Assembly: GCA_012862575.1 (NCBI GenBank) | Contig: BLSF01000019.1 | Span: forward strand, 186,001 to 250,000 | Direction of reading: 5' to 3' | DNA: 64,000 nt | Source: Parietichytrium sp. I65-24A | Taxonomy: Eukaryota; Sar; Bigyra; Thraustochytrida; Thraustochytriidae | In this document: positions 30,542-39,841 of the stretch, one piece after another | How positions within the stretch are numbered: the stretch's first letter is position 1 | Layout: each line of letters opens with the position of its first letter | The notes under the pieces: model-generated | Databases searched by the model: none | What the model was told of the DNA's origin: nothing | Seen by the model: the letters and a program-made list of their open reading frames with translations, nothing else | Made by a program: the position numbers and the translations under genes

Positions 30542-30898
30542 TTATCTCACTCGTGCGCGTGTAAAAGCAATTTCAAGACTCCGGTTTCGCCCTTCTTCTC
30601 TTCGTCCGCGAAGTTCTCCTCAAGTTCTCGTCATACGTCTTGCAATTTTGTATACAAATTTACATTAAAAACGAATTGTCAAAAATTCAATCAGAGCTTC
30701 TGTCAATAGAGTACAATCGAAACCAACGCGTGCATGGAAAGCTTTTTGTCATGGTGCCATACTCTGTGCCAGTGAGAGCACAATTCCTCTGAAGGAACAA
30801 TTTTCGTTCGTTCGTTCGTCAGGGAGGAGGATAGTTTCGAAGCACGTTCCGTTCCAAAGCTAAATGTCACGGTCACGGTGGTGCGAGATATACGGGAG
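30542..30898. other. Intergenic region
   Basis: The first 100 bases belong to the inverted repeat arm. The remainder is the 5' side of the nuclease gene, with a CGTT-type short repeat near 30805-30820. I see no gene. Confidence 0.55.
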
Positions 30899-31744
30899 AT
30901 GAAAGGCGCTTTGTGCGGTTTGGGCAATTGCTTGTTTGGGGAGCCGGCCGAGGAAGACGAAGAGAGAATGCTGCCTGAGAATATCTCCCTACTCACGTGG
31001 AACATCTGGTTTGACAGAAGGTCCAGAGATGAGCGCCTTGCCGAGGTCGTGCGAAATATCGTTGCACTGGCGCCCTCAATCGTGGCGCTGCAAGAAGTCA
31101 CACAGGACTGCCAAGATAAGCTTGTTAGCAATGCGCTCCTTCGAGACTTGTACGATTTCAGCCCTTTCCGGGTTGGACAGTATGGGGTACTCATGTTGTG
31201 TTCCAAAGAGTGTCCGTGTATATTCGAAATGATTGACATGCCAACGAGAATGGGGAGGCACCTGCTCTGCGCGAAATTCCAACAGGACGGCGAAGACGCT
31301 TTGATCGTTTGCACGGCGCATTACGAATCCTTGAGCAATCACAAAACTCGCATTGCCCAGCTTCAAGTAACGGAGTCCACGAGTCAGCCTTATGCAAATG
31401 CTATCGTTTGTGGAGATTTTAATTTTTGCTCTGAGAAGAATTTCGTGCCGTGGGTGTCAAAATTGGAAAACGACAGCCTTCACGAAATCATGCCGCTTTT
31501 TGTGGATATCTGGCCGACACTCAACATTGATGATGTTGGCTACACGTTCGACGGGAAGGTGAATCCAATGATTGGTAAGAGTGAGCAGTCCAGGTACGAT
31601 CGGATTTTGTGTCGCGGCCCAAAGCTGAGACCCACCTCCATTCGTTTAGTAGGAACCGCGCCATTCACGGAGGACCAGTACGGAGTCGTGCTCCCAAGCG
31701 ACCATTTTGGCCTGTATTGCGATTTCTCATTTCTTTCAACCTAA
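30899..31744 (+). CDS. Endonuclease/exonuclease/phosphatase family protein, TDP2-like
   Basis: This family (DNase I fold, Mg2+-dependent) cleaves phosphodiester or phosphotyrosyl bonds; TDP2 removes trapped topoisomerase II from DNA 5' ends. The 281-residue protein carries the four family motifs in order: LLTWNIWFD, IVALQEV, VCGDFNFCSE and the C-terminal PSDHFGLYCDF. TDP2 has the same TWN, LQEV, GDxN and SDH set. A YDRILCRG strand lies where expected. The short N terminus leaves no room for the UBA domain of animal TDP2. I chose the ATG at 30899; the frame is open 7 codons 5' only from a GTG. The substrate is inferred; another EEP phosphatase is possible. A decayed partial copy lies at 26531-26660. 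Confidence 0.82.
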   Translation: MKGALCGLGNCLFGEPAEEDEERMLPENISLLTWNIWFDRRSRDERLAEVVRNIVALAPSIVALQEVTQDCQDKLVSNALLRDLYDFSPFRVGQYGVLMLCSKECPCIFEMIDMPTRMGRHLLCAKFQQDGEDALIVCTAHYESLSNHKTRIAQLQVTESTSQPYANAIVCGDFNFCSEKNFVPWVSKLENDSLHEIMPLFVDIWPTLNIDDVGYTFDGKVNPMIGKSEQSRYDRILCRGPKLRPTSIRLVGTAPFTEDQYGVVLPSDHFGLYCDFSFLST

Positions 31745-31834
31745 AAGTGGCATAGCCGAACGCGACAACAGAGGAGGAAAGTAGTACGGAACGAGATAGA
31801 CTTTTGACAACGACATAAATACTTTTAACTGCCG

Positions 31835-33589
31835 TCAGAGAGTGAGGTTCTCGGCGAATTCTTTGAGGGAGTCTATCTGCATGACGCTGTGCGCAGAGGC
31901 AAGACTTCCCAAATAGGATAGCGGAGAGCCGTCTAGGCAGACTCGGCGCGCTTCCTTCTCTAAAAGTGCGACGGTGCTCCAACCAAGCGTGCTGCTTGGC
32001 CATGCCACGTCTTGCTCCACGTGGTCGCCAACGTACAGGACCGAGTTCCCTTCAGAATATAGTACATTTTCACACAGCCATGCCGCGGACCCACCTTTGT
32101 AGACGCGGGCCGTAAGCTGATCATCAGTAGTTCTGGATCTGTCGCTGCATGCTGTCGTATTTTCCGCGTTAAAAAATCGGGATTTGGAAGCCTCAATGAC
32201 GATGAAATTAAACCACGACATCCACGCCTCACCTCCCGTTGCCGTACCCAAAGTCACAGCAAGGTGCTCCCAAGTCGCATTAGTGATTAGCATCAGTTTC
32301 GTTTTCCCCTCCTTCTCCTTGCTTTGCGTTGCACGAATTTTCTTGATCCAGCTCTTGAATTTCTTGGGCATTGGCGTCACAAAACCCTTCGCGCCACCGC
32401 TTTCCTGACTCAAGATGGACTCGAATCCGTAGTCACAGAATTTACTCTGGCAGAAGACAACGACTTGCCGGATAAGGTCATACCACTGCACTCGACATTC
32501 TTTGCTCTCTCTCGTTTCAGGAGTCATATTTTCCACAATTGCAGTCACAAAGGCAGCCATGGGCTGTTCGAAGCGAGTGCTCAGCGTCTTGTAGCGGGCC
32601 GCGCTTGCGTTGACATCAAGCACCAGCGGCGTGTCCAACTTATCCTGACTCACATAGCCCGCGGCTCTCATTTGCTCTGGCGTGAGCGGCTCCAAGCCGT
32701 CGAAGCCAAACACTATCTTTTTTGCGCCATCCAGTTGCAACAAATACAATGTATGAGAGTCTAGCACGAGGCCACGTTGAGCGATTGATCGATAGTCGTC
32801 AGTCAGCACGATCTCGCGAACTTCGCACTTGAGATGTTTCGCAGGCAGGTCTGAAAGCTCCCCCAGCCTCCGGACATACGCGTTAAACTTGACTCGTAGC
32901 ATTGTGGTCCAGTCATACTCCACAAGAGTATTGTCCAAGTCGAACCCGATCCAATCGTACTGGGTCCATTGCAGGCTCTGTCTGGTTAGACGATTGGCTC
33001 GCGCAGCGCTGAGCGCCGCCTTGTATTCTTTCCCCTTTACGAACGATTGGGGGCTTATGTTTGCCTCTCGAAGGACCTCAGCGTGGGCTTCAGGAGGATG
33101 CTGAGCGCAGATTTTCGCTGCTTGTCTTAGCAACTGAGCTTGAAACATGTGGGTATCTGTTAAAAATAACCCTATTAACCTCAAGAACGTGTCTTCTGGA
33201 AGCAACCCGTACCCGAGTTCCTCTACGAGGCGATTTGCAACATTCGACTCCAGGAAACGGATCTCCCCGAGGTCCTCCACCCCTTCTCTTGACAATTTCC
33301 ACGCGCGTTCCGGATCGTAGCGCATCAACCCTCGAAGCGCCACGGTGACGGCGGCGCGTGGGCCCGCATTCTCGGTCATTGCCACGGCAAGCCGCTCACC
33401 TTGCTGCCGAGCGATGCAGAGGACTTGCACGGCCTTTTTCGCGGCGTCCTCCGGCGCCAGCTCCTTTGCTAACGCGTCGGCGCTCTTCGCTGCGCCTTTC
33501 ACCAGAAGCGTTGCTACTCCGCTGTCTCCCCCAGCGCACGCCATCCAGAACCCCACGTCCTTCCCCGTCGTCCGTCTGCGTCGGAGCAT
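31835..33589 (-). CDS. HAD-type IG family 5'-nucleotidase (NT5DC/NT5C2-like)
   Basis: Members dephosphorylate purine nucleoside monophosphates or are close relatives of unknown substrate. The HAD motif I is clear: IGFDLDNTLVEYD at about residue 213, with the nucleophile and acid/base aspartates intact, followed by a family-typical stretch (LVLDSHTLYLLQLDG). Later motifs include LMLITNATWEHL (motif II) and SVLYVGDHVEQDV (motif IV with GDH and D). The 584-residue protein has about 200 residues before motif I, rich in alanine and helices; in NT5C2 motif I lies near residue 52, so this N-terminal extension is unusual and unassigned. I chose the ATG at 33589; the frame is open 50 codons 5' only from a GTG. 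A 69-base piece of this gene also lies at 28721-28789. Confidence 0.87.
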   Translation of the reverse strand: MLRRRRTTGKDVGFWMACAGGDSGVATLLVKGAAKSADALAKELAPEDAAKKAVQVLCIARQQGERLAVAMTENAGPRAAVTVALRGLMRYDPERAWKLSREGVEDLGEIRFLESNVANRLVEELGYGLLPEDTFLRLIGLFLTDTHMFQAQLLRQAAKICAQHPPEAHAEVLREANISPQSFVKGKEYKAALSAARANRLTRQSLQWTQYDWIGFDLDNTLVEYDWTTMLRVKFNAYVRRLGELSDLPAKHLKCEVREIVLTDDYRSIAQRGLVLDSHTLYLLQLDGAKKIVFGFDGLEPLTPEQMRAAGYVSQDKLDTPLVLDVNASAARYKTLSTRFEQPMAAFVTAIVENMTPETRESKECRVQWYDLIRQVVVFCQSKFCDYGFESILSQESGGAKGFVTPMPKKFKSWIKKIRATQSKEKEGKTKLMLITNATWEHLAVTLGTATGGEAWMSWFNFIVIEASKSRFFNAENTTACSDRSRTTDDQLTARVYKGGSAAWLCENVLYSEGNSVLYVGDHVEQDVAWPSSTLGWSTVALLEKEARRVCLDGSPLSYLGSLASAHSVMQIDSLKEFAENLTL

Positions 33590-35106
33590 GTTTTCCCCTG
33601 GCAATGTGTTCCTCCTCCAACGCTCAGCTACGCACTCATGCTCTTGTTTTCCACCGTTTTCGACCTGGAGCCACACTCCGCGCGCTCTGACACCACGCAC
33701 TTGTGCGCCTTGCGAATTCGAATGCACTTGGCCCAACACTCCGTCTCCGCCACTCTCACCGTCCGCTCACGCAGGAAGGACCTGAGCTTGCGTGGATGCG
33801 TTGAGCGCCGTAAAGGCGAGGCACTGCAGGTGTGGGGAGCTAGTGCGCGGAGGGTTGCCGGAACGTTCCGAGTAAGGATGCGTTTAGCGGACTGTACGCC
33901 CCGCGGACAAAAGAGAGAGCGTGTCCCCGCAACGATACAAGCTGCTGCCGAGGTGGGCTGTCAACTCACTCATTCACAGTCAATTATTGAACAATGATGT
34001 CCAATGTCACTCAGCTAACTCAGCTAACAGTCGAACACCAACTCCTCCCTCGGAGGCGGCTCCTGAGACTCGCAAAGTGGGTGGGTCAGCTATGACCTGC
34101 TACAGCATGGAGAGCAAAGAAAGAAAGCAGTGGTGACTCTGATGGCCGGGCTCATCATGTCGGCGTTGGGCGCGTTGAAGTCACCCCACCTTCCGATAGG
34201 GTTTGTTTACGCTGTCACTTCGTGGCTTCACTTGCGTTGAAGCTGGGCCGCAATGCATCACTGCATCACTGCATCGATGGTGGTCAAGATTATCAAAGAT
34301 TGTCTAAAACTTGTCAAAGACTGTCAGAGATTGTCCAAATCATCGAGAGATGACTGTTGCGGATACGGTACTCAGTACTGTGAGTATCTGTGAGTACCGG
34401 TATTTTGGTACTACTAGTACCAGTACCGGCGGTTTACTCTTTTCCCACAAGTTGAAGTAGATGAGAAAGAGGTGCCAGACACCTGCGATGGATTTCGTGT
34501 GCACCCAGGAGCGCGATCCCGCAAGATTATCGTCGATCCTTCATTGTCTGTGAACAAAGAGAACAAAGCCAATGTTACAGCACTGCTACCGCGGCCTCTA
34601 TCACTTGCTACCATCTCCCTCCCTCCCTCCCTCCCCGCCCACCACCGCGTTCCACACCGAGACACTTCCACGGGCCTCCTTATCCTCGACACGCGCCCGT
34701 GCGCCTACTCGCGGACCTAGCGCACCCCCAACGCCCCCATCGTGCGTACGTGCGTACGTGCGCGGAAAGCGTTCCGCAGAGTTGCGGAAGTTGTGTAAGC
34801 TGCGGGAGATTGTGCGTGCTGGTTTGGTGACTGGGGAAAGTGCGGGTTTGCGACTTGCGAAGCTCGCTATAGCGCACGCAGCAGCAATACAAAGCAGGGA
34901 CATATAGCCCTTTGTTTCATTTTGTTTCTCCATTCTCCATTCGTTCCGCAAGGATAAGAGAGAGCCCCGGTGTAGAAGCTGCTCAATCAAGAAGTTGTCT
35001 GCGACCACGTTTTTGGCAGTGCAAGTTTAGGAGACTGTGAAAAGTGCGATTTGGACTTTGAAAAGTGCGATTTGGAGGAAAAGTGCGATTTGGAGTCCGT
35101 TGGGAG
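33590..35106. other. Divergent intergenic region (nucleotidase / ABC transporter)
   Basis: About 1.5 kb without a supported gene. It contains GCATCACT repeats near 34252-34277, an imperfect repeat built on AAGATTGTC and AAGACTGTC at 34286-34345, a GTAC-rich cluster at 34371-34430, a CCCT run near 34617-34636, GTGCGTAC repeats near 34741-34762, and the repeat in front of the ABC gene (35037-35095). Confidence 0.55.
35037..35095 (+). repeat. Threefold AAAAGTGCGATTTGGA repeat upstream of the ABC gene
   Basis: Three copies of AAAAGTGCGATTTGGA (the first may begin with one A fewer), spaced about 18-21 bases, end about 12 bases before the likely start codon, so they probably lie in the 5' leader. 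Confidence 0.85.
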
Positions 35107-37908
35107 ATGGGAGGATGGGCGTGCTGGGGTGACGGGTGGAGAGAAGTATGCGCGTTTCTTTGCGTGCTGTTGGCGGACGCGGGACTGTGTCTGGCGTTCG
35201 ACATGAGCGCCAAAGGCCTGGGCTCTTGGCGAGAAGGCATTGTGGCGCTGAGCGCGGGGCGATGCGCGGTGAACGTGGTGACGCTGCTTCTGTCGCTGAG
35301 GTGGGGGATTGTGAACAAGCATATCCAGGCAGAGGGCCTGGCGGCCGCGTATTCGGTGCTCTCCACGCCAGAGTTCAAACGGCCTCTGCTGCGCGGCCGC
35401 AATGGGTCGGTGTGGGATGAGACTCCGGAGGTGAGGGCGTACCGCGAGAGGCGACGCGCTGAGATGTGGCGGAACTTTTTCCTTGGAACGGCGTTTGTAG
35501 TGAACACGCTGGTGACATTCTACGTCTCCCTTCGGTGCGTATACATCGACTTTGTGACAGACTCTGCTCAGGCGCCTTTGCTCTTCGCGATCATCATATT
35601 GGCATCGCTGGAGTTCCACGTGCTCAAAGCCGCATGTGACGCAGTCACTCGCGTCAAAGGGCATCGCATCGATGGTCTCCACCCTCACAAACTGTATTTT
35701 TGGCCCAAGCTTCCATTCCACACGTGCGACCTCTGCCAGGCGCGCATCGCTGGGAAGGGGTACCGGTGCAAGCGATGCGACTTTGATGTTTGTCATCGCT
35801 GTTTCGCAGCCGCCATTAAACTGGAGGAGAGCTCCAAGGCCGGGGGCGAGAGCGAGAGCGAGAGGGCAAGCTCCCCGATGGCCCTTCGCGGGAACGGGAA
35901 TGGGGTATTGCGTCGTGACGAGGAGCCCGAGGCGAGAGTTCTTGTCATGGACAATGCTGCCTCTCCTCGCTCGGCGAATGGAACCCGGCATGTTAGCGCA
36001 AGTCTTGCGAGTGGCGCCGAGGAGGAGAATGCGGGTGAAGAAGATTGCGATCTTTTGCATGACGATTCCGCTGCCCGCCGAAAGTTTTTCGAGTCAAAGC
36101 GAGAGGCCCAAGTTTCGGCCGCAATTAAGAGAGCTGAGCAGAAGATCATCTGGTCGCTCCTAAAGCCCCACTCCGCGCTCCTCTTGGTCTCTGCGGTCTT
36201 CACTCTCGGATTTGCAGTCTCAAGAATCGGACTTCCAAACTTTCAGGGAAACATCATTGACGCAGTGTTCGAGAAGGACGTCGATAAATTTCACGGGCAG
36301 GTGATCATGCTCGCAAGCTGCAGCGCAGTGCTAGTCGTCTTCGGAATGGTGCGCGACGCCGCGATATCGGTAGTAGGTCGCAGAATTGCGACCGAAGTTC
36401 GCAACAGGCTCTTCGTGGCAATGATGCATCAGGACCTGGAGTTTTTTGAGAGAAATATGTCGGGGTACCTCACTGCGAGTATTACGAACGATGTGAACGC
36501 GATGGTGGCTCCTTGGAAGTCCATGCTGACAAACACCATCAGCAATGTCTTCATCGTAATTGGTGGCGTGGGCATGTGCCTTATCACTTCTTGGAGGCTT
36601 GCTGCAATCGCTGTGACCAGTCTCTTGCCGATGGGGTACGTCGCCCATGTCTACACAAAGTGGTCAACGCAAATAAACCGAGAAATTTGGTCTGGGATCT
36701 CGGATGCAAACTCGGTGGCGACGGAGGCTCTTGCAAACATCCGCACGGTAAAGTCCTTCGCAATGGAGGAGAAAGAGGTGCAAAGATTTGTTGGAGCAAC
36801 GAACAATGCTCTTGGCAAGGGCATTCGGGATGCCATCGGCACCGCGATCACAAACGGAATCTCGCAACATCTAAGCGTAGCAGGCACGGTACTTGTTTTG
36901 GGCTTTGGTGGATGGGAAGCGCTTAATCATCCGCACACTCTTTCCCCTGGAGAGCTGGTTACCTTTCAACTGTACTGGACGATGGTCAATACGGCGTACA
37001 AGAGTGTAAGCGACAGCATGAACGATTTTAGCAGAGCACACGGGGCTGCTCAGCGCGTGTTCGAGATGCTGGCCAAATTGGACAAGCTTAGTGTGGAGCG
37101 GGAGAACTTGCAGCGGACCGAGGTGGTTTCTCTGGATGTTTCCCAGCCGGTCAAGATTGAATTTAACCATGTAGACTTTTGCTACCCTGCAAATCCCACC
37201 GCGCGAGCACTGCGCAACGTAAGTCTCACGATAGAGCCAAATGCTGTCACTGTCCTTGCAGGGCGATCGGGAGCTGGAAAATCTACACTGTTCAATTTAC
37301 TTTGTCGATTCTACAGCCCATCGGGAGGATACATCGCGGTAAACGGCCAACCTTTAGAGAATATAGACAGGGGCACTTGGCGCAAAATGCTGGGTCTGGT
37401 ATCGCAAGATGTTCCTCTTTTCGGGATGACGATTTTCGAAAATTTAATGTATGGGATGGAGCCTTCGTCCGTTACTCCCCAGGAGGTGATCAAGGCCGCA
37501 AAAGACGCGAACGCGCACTCGTTCATTATGAATACCAAATATGGATACCAAACAAAGCTCGGTGAGAGAGGCGTGCAGTGCAGTCTCGGCGAGAAAGCGC
37601 GGCTGGCTATCGCTCGAGCTCTGCTGCGCAAGCCGAAAGTTCTTCTCTTGGATGAGCCAACTGCGAATCTAGATCCAGAGTCTCAGAGGCTGGTGCAAGA
37701 AGGAATCCAGCACCTTGTCGCTGCTAGGTCCTCAACTGTCATTTTGATCACCCATAAGGACTCGCAGTTCGTCCAAAACCACGCAAATAAGATATATGTG
37801 TTCGATGCCGGAACAGTGGCGGAGCAAGGGACGTATGACAAGCTTACTTCCGACGAGTCATCCTTGTATTTCCACTTGTTTCGCCGAAATAGAGCGATGG
37901 CATCCTGA
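35107..37908 (+). CDS. ABC transporter (ABCB-type half transporter) with internal zinc finger
   Basis: The 933-residue protein has an N-terminal membrane part of about four helices (for example CAFLCVLLADAGLCLAF and LLFAIIILASLEF), then a zinc finger at about residues 205-235 (HTCDLC, GYRCKRCDFDVCHRCF) of ZZ or C1 type. A low-complexity linker leads to the exporter core: six membrane helices (about 350-660) and a nucleotide-binding domain (about 680-925). The latter has Walker A GRSGAGKST, Walker B VLLLDEPT, and a degenerate signature, CSLGEKARLAIARA, where LSGGQ is usual. It should act as a dimer on an organelle or plasma membrane; the substrate is unknown. The finger lies on the cytosolic side if the topology is standard and could bind lipid or a partner. 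I chose the ATG at 35107; the frame is open further 5' only from a GTG in a repeat. The 5' coding part is distinctly GC-rich. Confidence 0.88.
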   Translation: MGGWACWGDGWREVCAFLCVLLADAGLCLAFDMSAKGLGSWREGIVALSAGRCAVNVVTLLLSLRWGIVNKHIQAEGLAAAYSVLSTPEFKRPLLRGRNGSVWDETPEVRAYRERRRAEMWRNFFLGTAFVVNTLVTFYVSLRCVYIDFVTDSAQAPLLFAIIILASLEFHVLKAACDAVTRVKGHRIDGLHPHKLYFWPKLPFHTCDLCQARIAGKGYRCKRCDFDVCHRCFAAAIKLEESSKAGGESESERASSPMALRGNGNGVLRRDEEPEARVLVMDNAASPRSANGTRHVSASLASGAEEENAGEEDCDLLHDDSAARRKFFESKREAQVSAAIKRAEQKIIWSLLKPHSALLLVSAVFTLGFAVSRIGLPNFQGNIIDAVFEKDVDKFHGQVIMLASCSAVLVVFGMVRDAAISVVGRRIATEVRNRLFVAMMHQDLEFFERNMSGYLTASITNDVNAMVAPWKSMLTNTISNVFIVIGGVGMCLITSWRLAAIAVTSLLPMGYVAHVYTKWSTQINREIWSGISDANSVATEALANIRTVKSFAMEEKEVQRFVGATNNALGKGIRDAIGTAITNGISQHLSVAGTVLVLGFGGWEALNHPHTLSPGELVTFQLYWTMVNTAYKSVSDSMNDFSRAHGAAQRVFEMLAKLDKLSVERENLQRTEVVSLDVSQPVKIEFNHVDFCYPANPTARALRNVSLTIEPNAVTVLAGRSGAGKSTLFNLLCRFYSPSGGYIAVNGQPLENIDRGTWRKMLGLVSQDVPLFGMTIFENLMYGMEPSSVTPQEVIKAAKDANAHSFIMNTKYGYQTKLGERGVQCSLGEKARLAIARALLRKPKVLLLDEPTANLDPESQRLVQEGIQHLVAARSSTVILITHKDSQFVQNHANKIYVFDAGTVAEQGTYDKLTSDESSLYFHLFRRNRAMAS

Positions 37909-38103
37909 GCTACGAAAAGGCGGCATCCCATCGCATTCGCGTCGCTCGGCTTAAAATGTGTTTTGTGTAGAGTAGATATCAAATATTCTTGTACGTATTC
38001 AGGTCGCTTTGAGCTGGTCCCAAAAGCATTTTTTCTGGCCGCTTGAGTCGATGACCAACGTGGCCTTCAGTTATTTCGACCAATTCGCAAATGTGATTTC
38101 TTT

Positions 38104-38544
38104 CTACGAGGCCTTGATGGACTTTTGCGAAGTATTCTCCTCAAGTAGCACCGCGATTCTTGCCGCGAACGCAAACACGCCTATCAGAACGCTAAACCAG
38201 AACGCAGGCCTGTCGTTGCTGCTCCGGGCTGCATAAATTAGCTGCGCTCCAACAAAGAGGATGTCCGCAATCAGGTGCGCTCCAAGAACTACTCGTCTGA
38301 GCACCGGTCCAGCCTCTCCCTTCTCACGCATTGCCAACGCCAGCGCCACCCCACTGAAAGCGATTGCAATTGCTGCGAACCAGCGCCAAAGCTCGGAGCT
38401 GAGCCCGTTAATCTCTTCCAGGTCCTTCGTACTCACCAGCTGCTGCAACGAATACTCGGGCCATAGCAGCACAAGAGGAAGAAACAGCAGCGCGTTGCTC
38501 CAAGCCTCAAACTCCAACATCCTCCTCGCTAAACGCGAGGCCAT
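38104..38544 (-). CDS. Small four-helix membrane protein, unknown function
   Basis: The 146-residue protein has four predicted membrane helices: ALLFLPLVLLWP, WRWFAAIAIAFSGVALALA, LGAHLIADILFVGAQLIY and FWFSVLIGVFAFAARIAVLL. It has a short basic N terminus (MASRLARRMLEFEAW) and a polar C terminus. I recognise no family. The start ATG at 38544 fits the basic N terminus; a TTG four codons 5' is not needed. It converges with the ABC transporter gene. Confidence 0.72.
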   Translation of the reverse strand: MASRLARRMLEFEAWSNALLFLPLVLLWPEYSLQQLVSTKDLEEINGLSSELWRWFAAIAIAFSGVALALAMREKGEAGPVLRRVVLGAHLIADILFVGAQLIYAARSSNDRPAFWFSVLIGVFAFAARIAVLLEENTSQKSIKAS

Positions 38545-38995
38545 CTGGACTTTCAAAGACTTTGGCTGCTTAATGCTCTGCTCCGCCTCCGCCTCAAAGC
38601 TTCACCGACACGCTGGGTGTGCGAAAGTGCGCCAAAGCACGCATACCAGTAGCGCGTTGACCAAGAGTATCCACGCCTCTACCGCCTACCGAGGAAAGCG
38701 TAGGACAGAGCTCGAAACACAAGAGCGCGCGAACGCATTAAACTTGACCGACGTCCGCGTTTTATATTTTATACGAGTTGGACTTGACTTGTGCAACGGC
38801 GAAAGTGAACAGACATTCACAATTCAAATTATTGCCAATGCCAGTTCGTGACCGTAGAGCACTGTGCATGCGCAGGCGCCAAGGATTTGGTCGGAGCAAC
38901 ATATACCTCGAAACCACTCGGGGATGGCACAGAGAAAGAAGAGAAAGAAATCGAGTCAATGGGTTCACTTTACATCGTTACAGAAAGAATTTTGA
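38545..38995. other. Intergenic region
   Basis: This is the 5' side of the small membrane protein and the 3' side of paralogue 4. I see no gene, RNA gene or repeat, and no nuclease fragment like the one next to paralogue 1. Confidence 0.5.
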
Positions 38996-39841
38996 TCAAA
39001 AGAGGTAGTTTAGAATGAGAGAGATGAATAGAGGAGCGACACAAAGCTTCGTGCTCGAGCTATCGTCGTCGCTGTCACTTGAACCATCGCCACTTGAGCC
39101 GTCATCGCCACCCCCCGATGAGGTTGGTGAGAAGGTTGGCTCAGGCGTTGGAGCTGTCACCGATGACTGCAGATCTTGGATATACTTTGTGAATTCAGAA
39201 GAAGGTCCGGAAGCAATGTACGCGGAAGACATTGATGCGCAGCTTACGCCAGTATTTACTGCGGTGCCCGTGCAGTCTTGAGTGGAGTACTGCGTAAACG
39301 TTCCATCAGTTGCGAAAGTGAATGAGCTCAGGTCTCCAAAGCGATTGCACTCTCCGGTTTTCGCAAAACCGGACAGGATAGAGGTAGACGCAAAGTATTC
39401 ACTCGCAAAGCCTGAGCCCCCGTTGGTAGCGCAAAACTCTTCCTCGGTAGTTCCACTTGACAATTGTACAAAGTAAGCTGCAAAGCTGCTGTCCACCTCT
39501 ACGACGGAGCGCTTCATGCCGTTCGAGCACTCCCCAGCGGTGAACTCCATGGTGGCAATCGTCGAGCTTCGCTCTTTGCACAGGTCGTCACTGTGGTCAT
39601 ATACAACCACCGACACCACGGAGTCTTGCGTGGACATGTGAGCCCAGGTAGAGCGAAGCTCTTCGCCGCTCTTGTACTGGACGCATACGTCAAGCACGAG
39701 CTCAAAATCAGCACTCACCTGCGCCGCGGTGCCCGAGCATTCGTAGTCACCATACAAGGTCGACTGCACCGCACTCAGACCTTTTGCAAGTGGGGCTCCC
39801 AGCGCCACTCCGGCGACCGCCGCAGTCTTCAAGCCCTTCAT
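38996..39841 (-). CDS. Secreted eight-cysteine protein, paralogue 4 (longer stalk)
   Basis: The 281-residue protein has the family signal peptide (MKGLKTAAVAGVALGAPLA) and all eight cysteines (YECSGT, DVCVQY, DLCKER, GECSNG, EFCATNGG, GECNRF, QDCTGT, VSCASM). Unlike the others it carries a stalk of about 35 residues rich in Pro, Ser, Gly and Asp (TAPTPEPTFSP, then DDGSSGDGSSDSDDDSS) before the hydrophobic tail (CVAPLFISLILNYLF). A low-complexity stalk followed by a hydrophobic end fits a GPI-anchored surface protein. It lies about 8 kb from the other three, outside the inverted duplication, and is closest to paralogue 1 by signal peptide and 5' flank. Confidence 0.86.
   Translation of the reverse strand: MKGLKTAAVAGVALGAPLAKGLSAVQSTLYGDYECSGTAAQVSADFELVLDVCVQYKSGEELRSTWAHMSTQDSVVSVVVYDHSDDLCKERSSTIATMEFTAGECSNGMKRSVVEVDSSFAAYFVQLSSGTTEEEFCATNGGSGFASEYFASTSILSGFAKTGECNRFGDLSSFTFATDGTFTQYSTQDCTGTAVNTGVSCASMSSAYIASGPSSEFTKYIQDLQSSVTAPTPEPTFSPTSSGGGDDGSSGDGSSDSDDDSSSTKLCVAPLFISLILNYLF

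Larger units (their letters stand above)
28904..30641 (+). repeat. Right arm of the inverted duplication
   Basis: This is the reverse partner of 26947-28684, holding paralogue 3, its 5' side and about 100 bases of 3' flank. Compared with the left arm it lacks or replaces short pieces around 29300 and 29400 and carries a small insertion near 28925-28955. Confidence 0.88.

Noticed and set aside
34987-36060. Minus-strand frame of 357 codons over the start of the ABC transporter
   Set aside because: It is antisense to a clear gene and lacks any domain.
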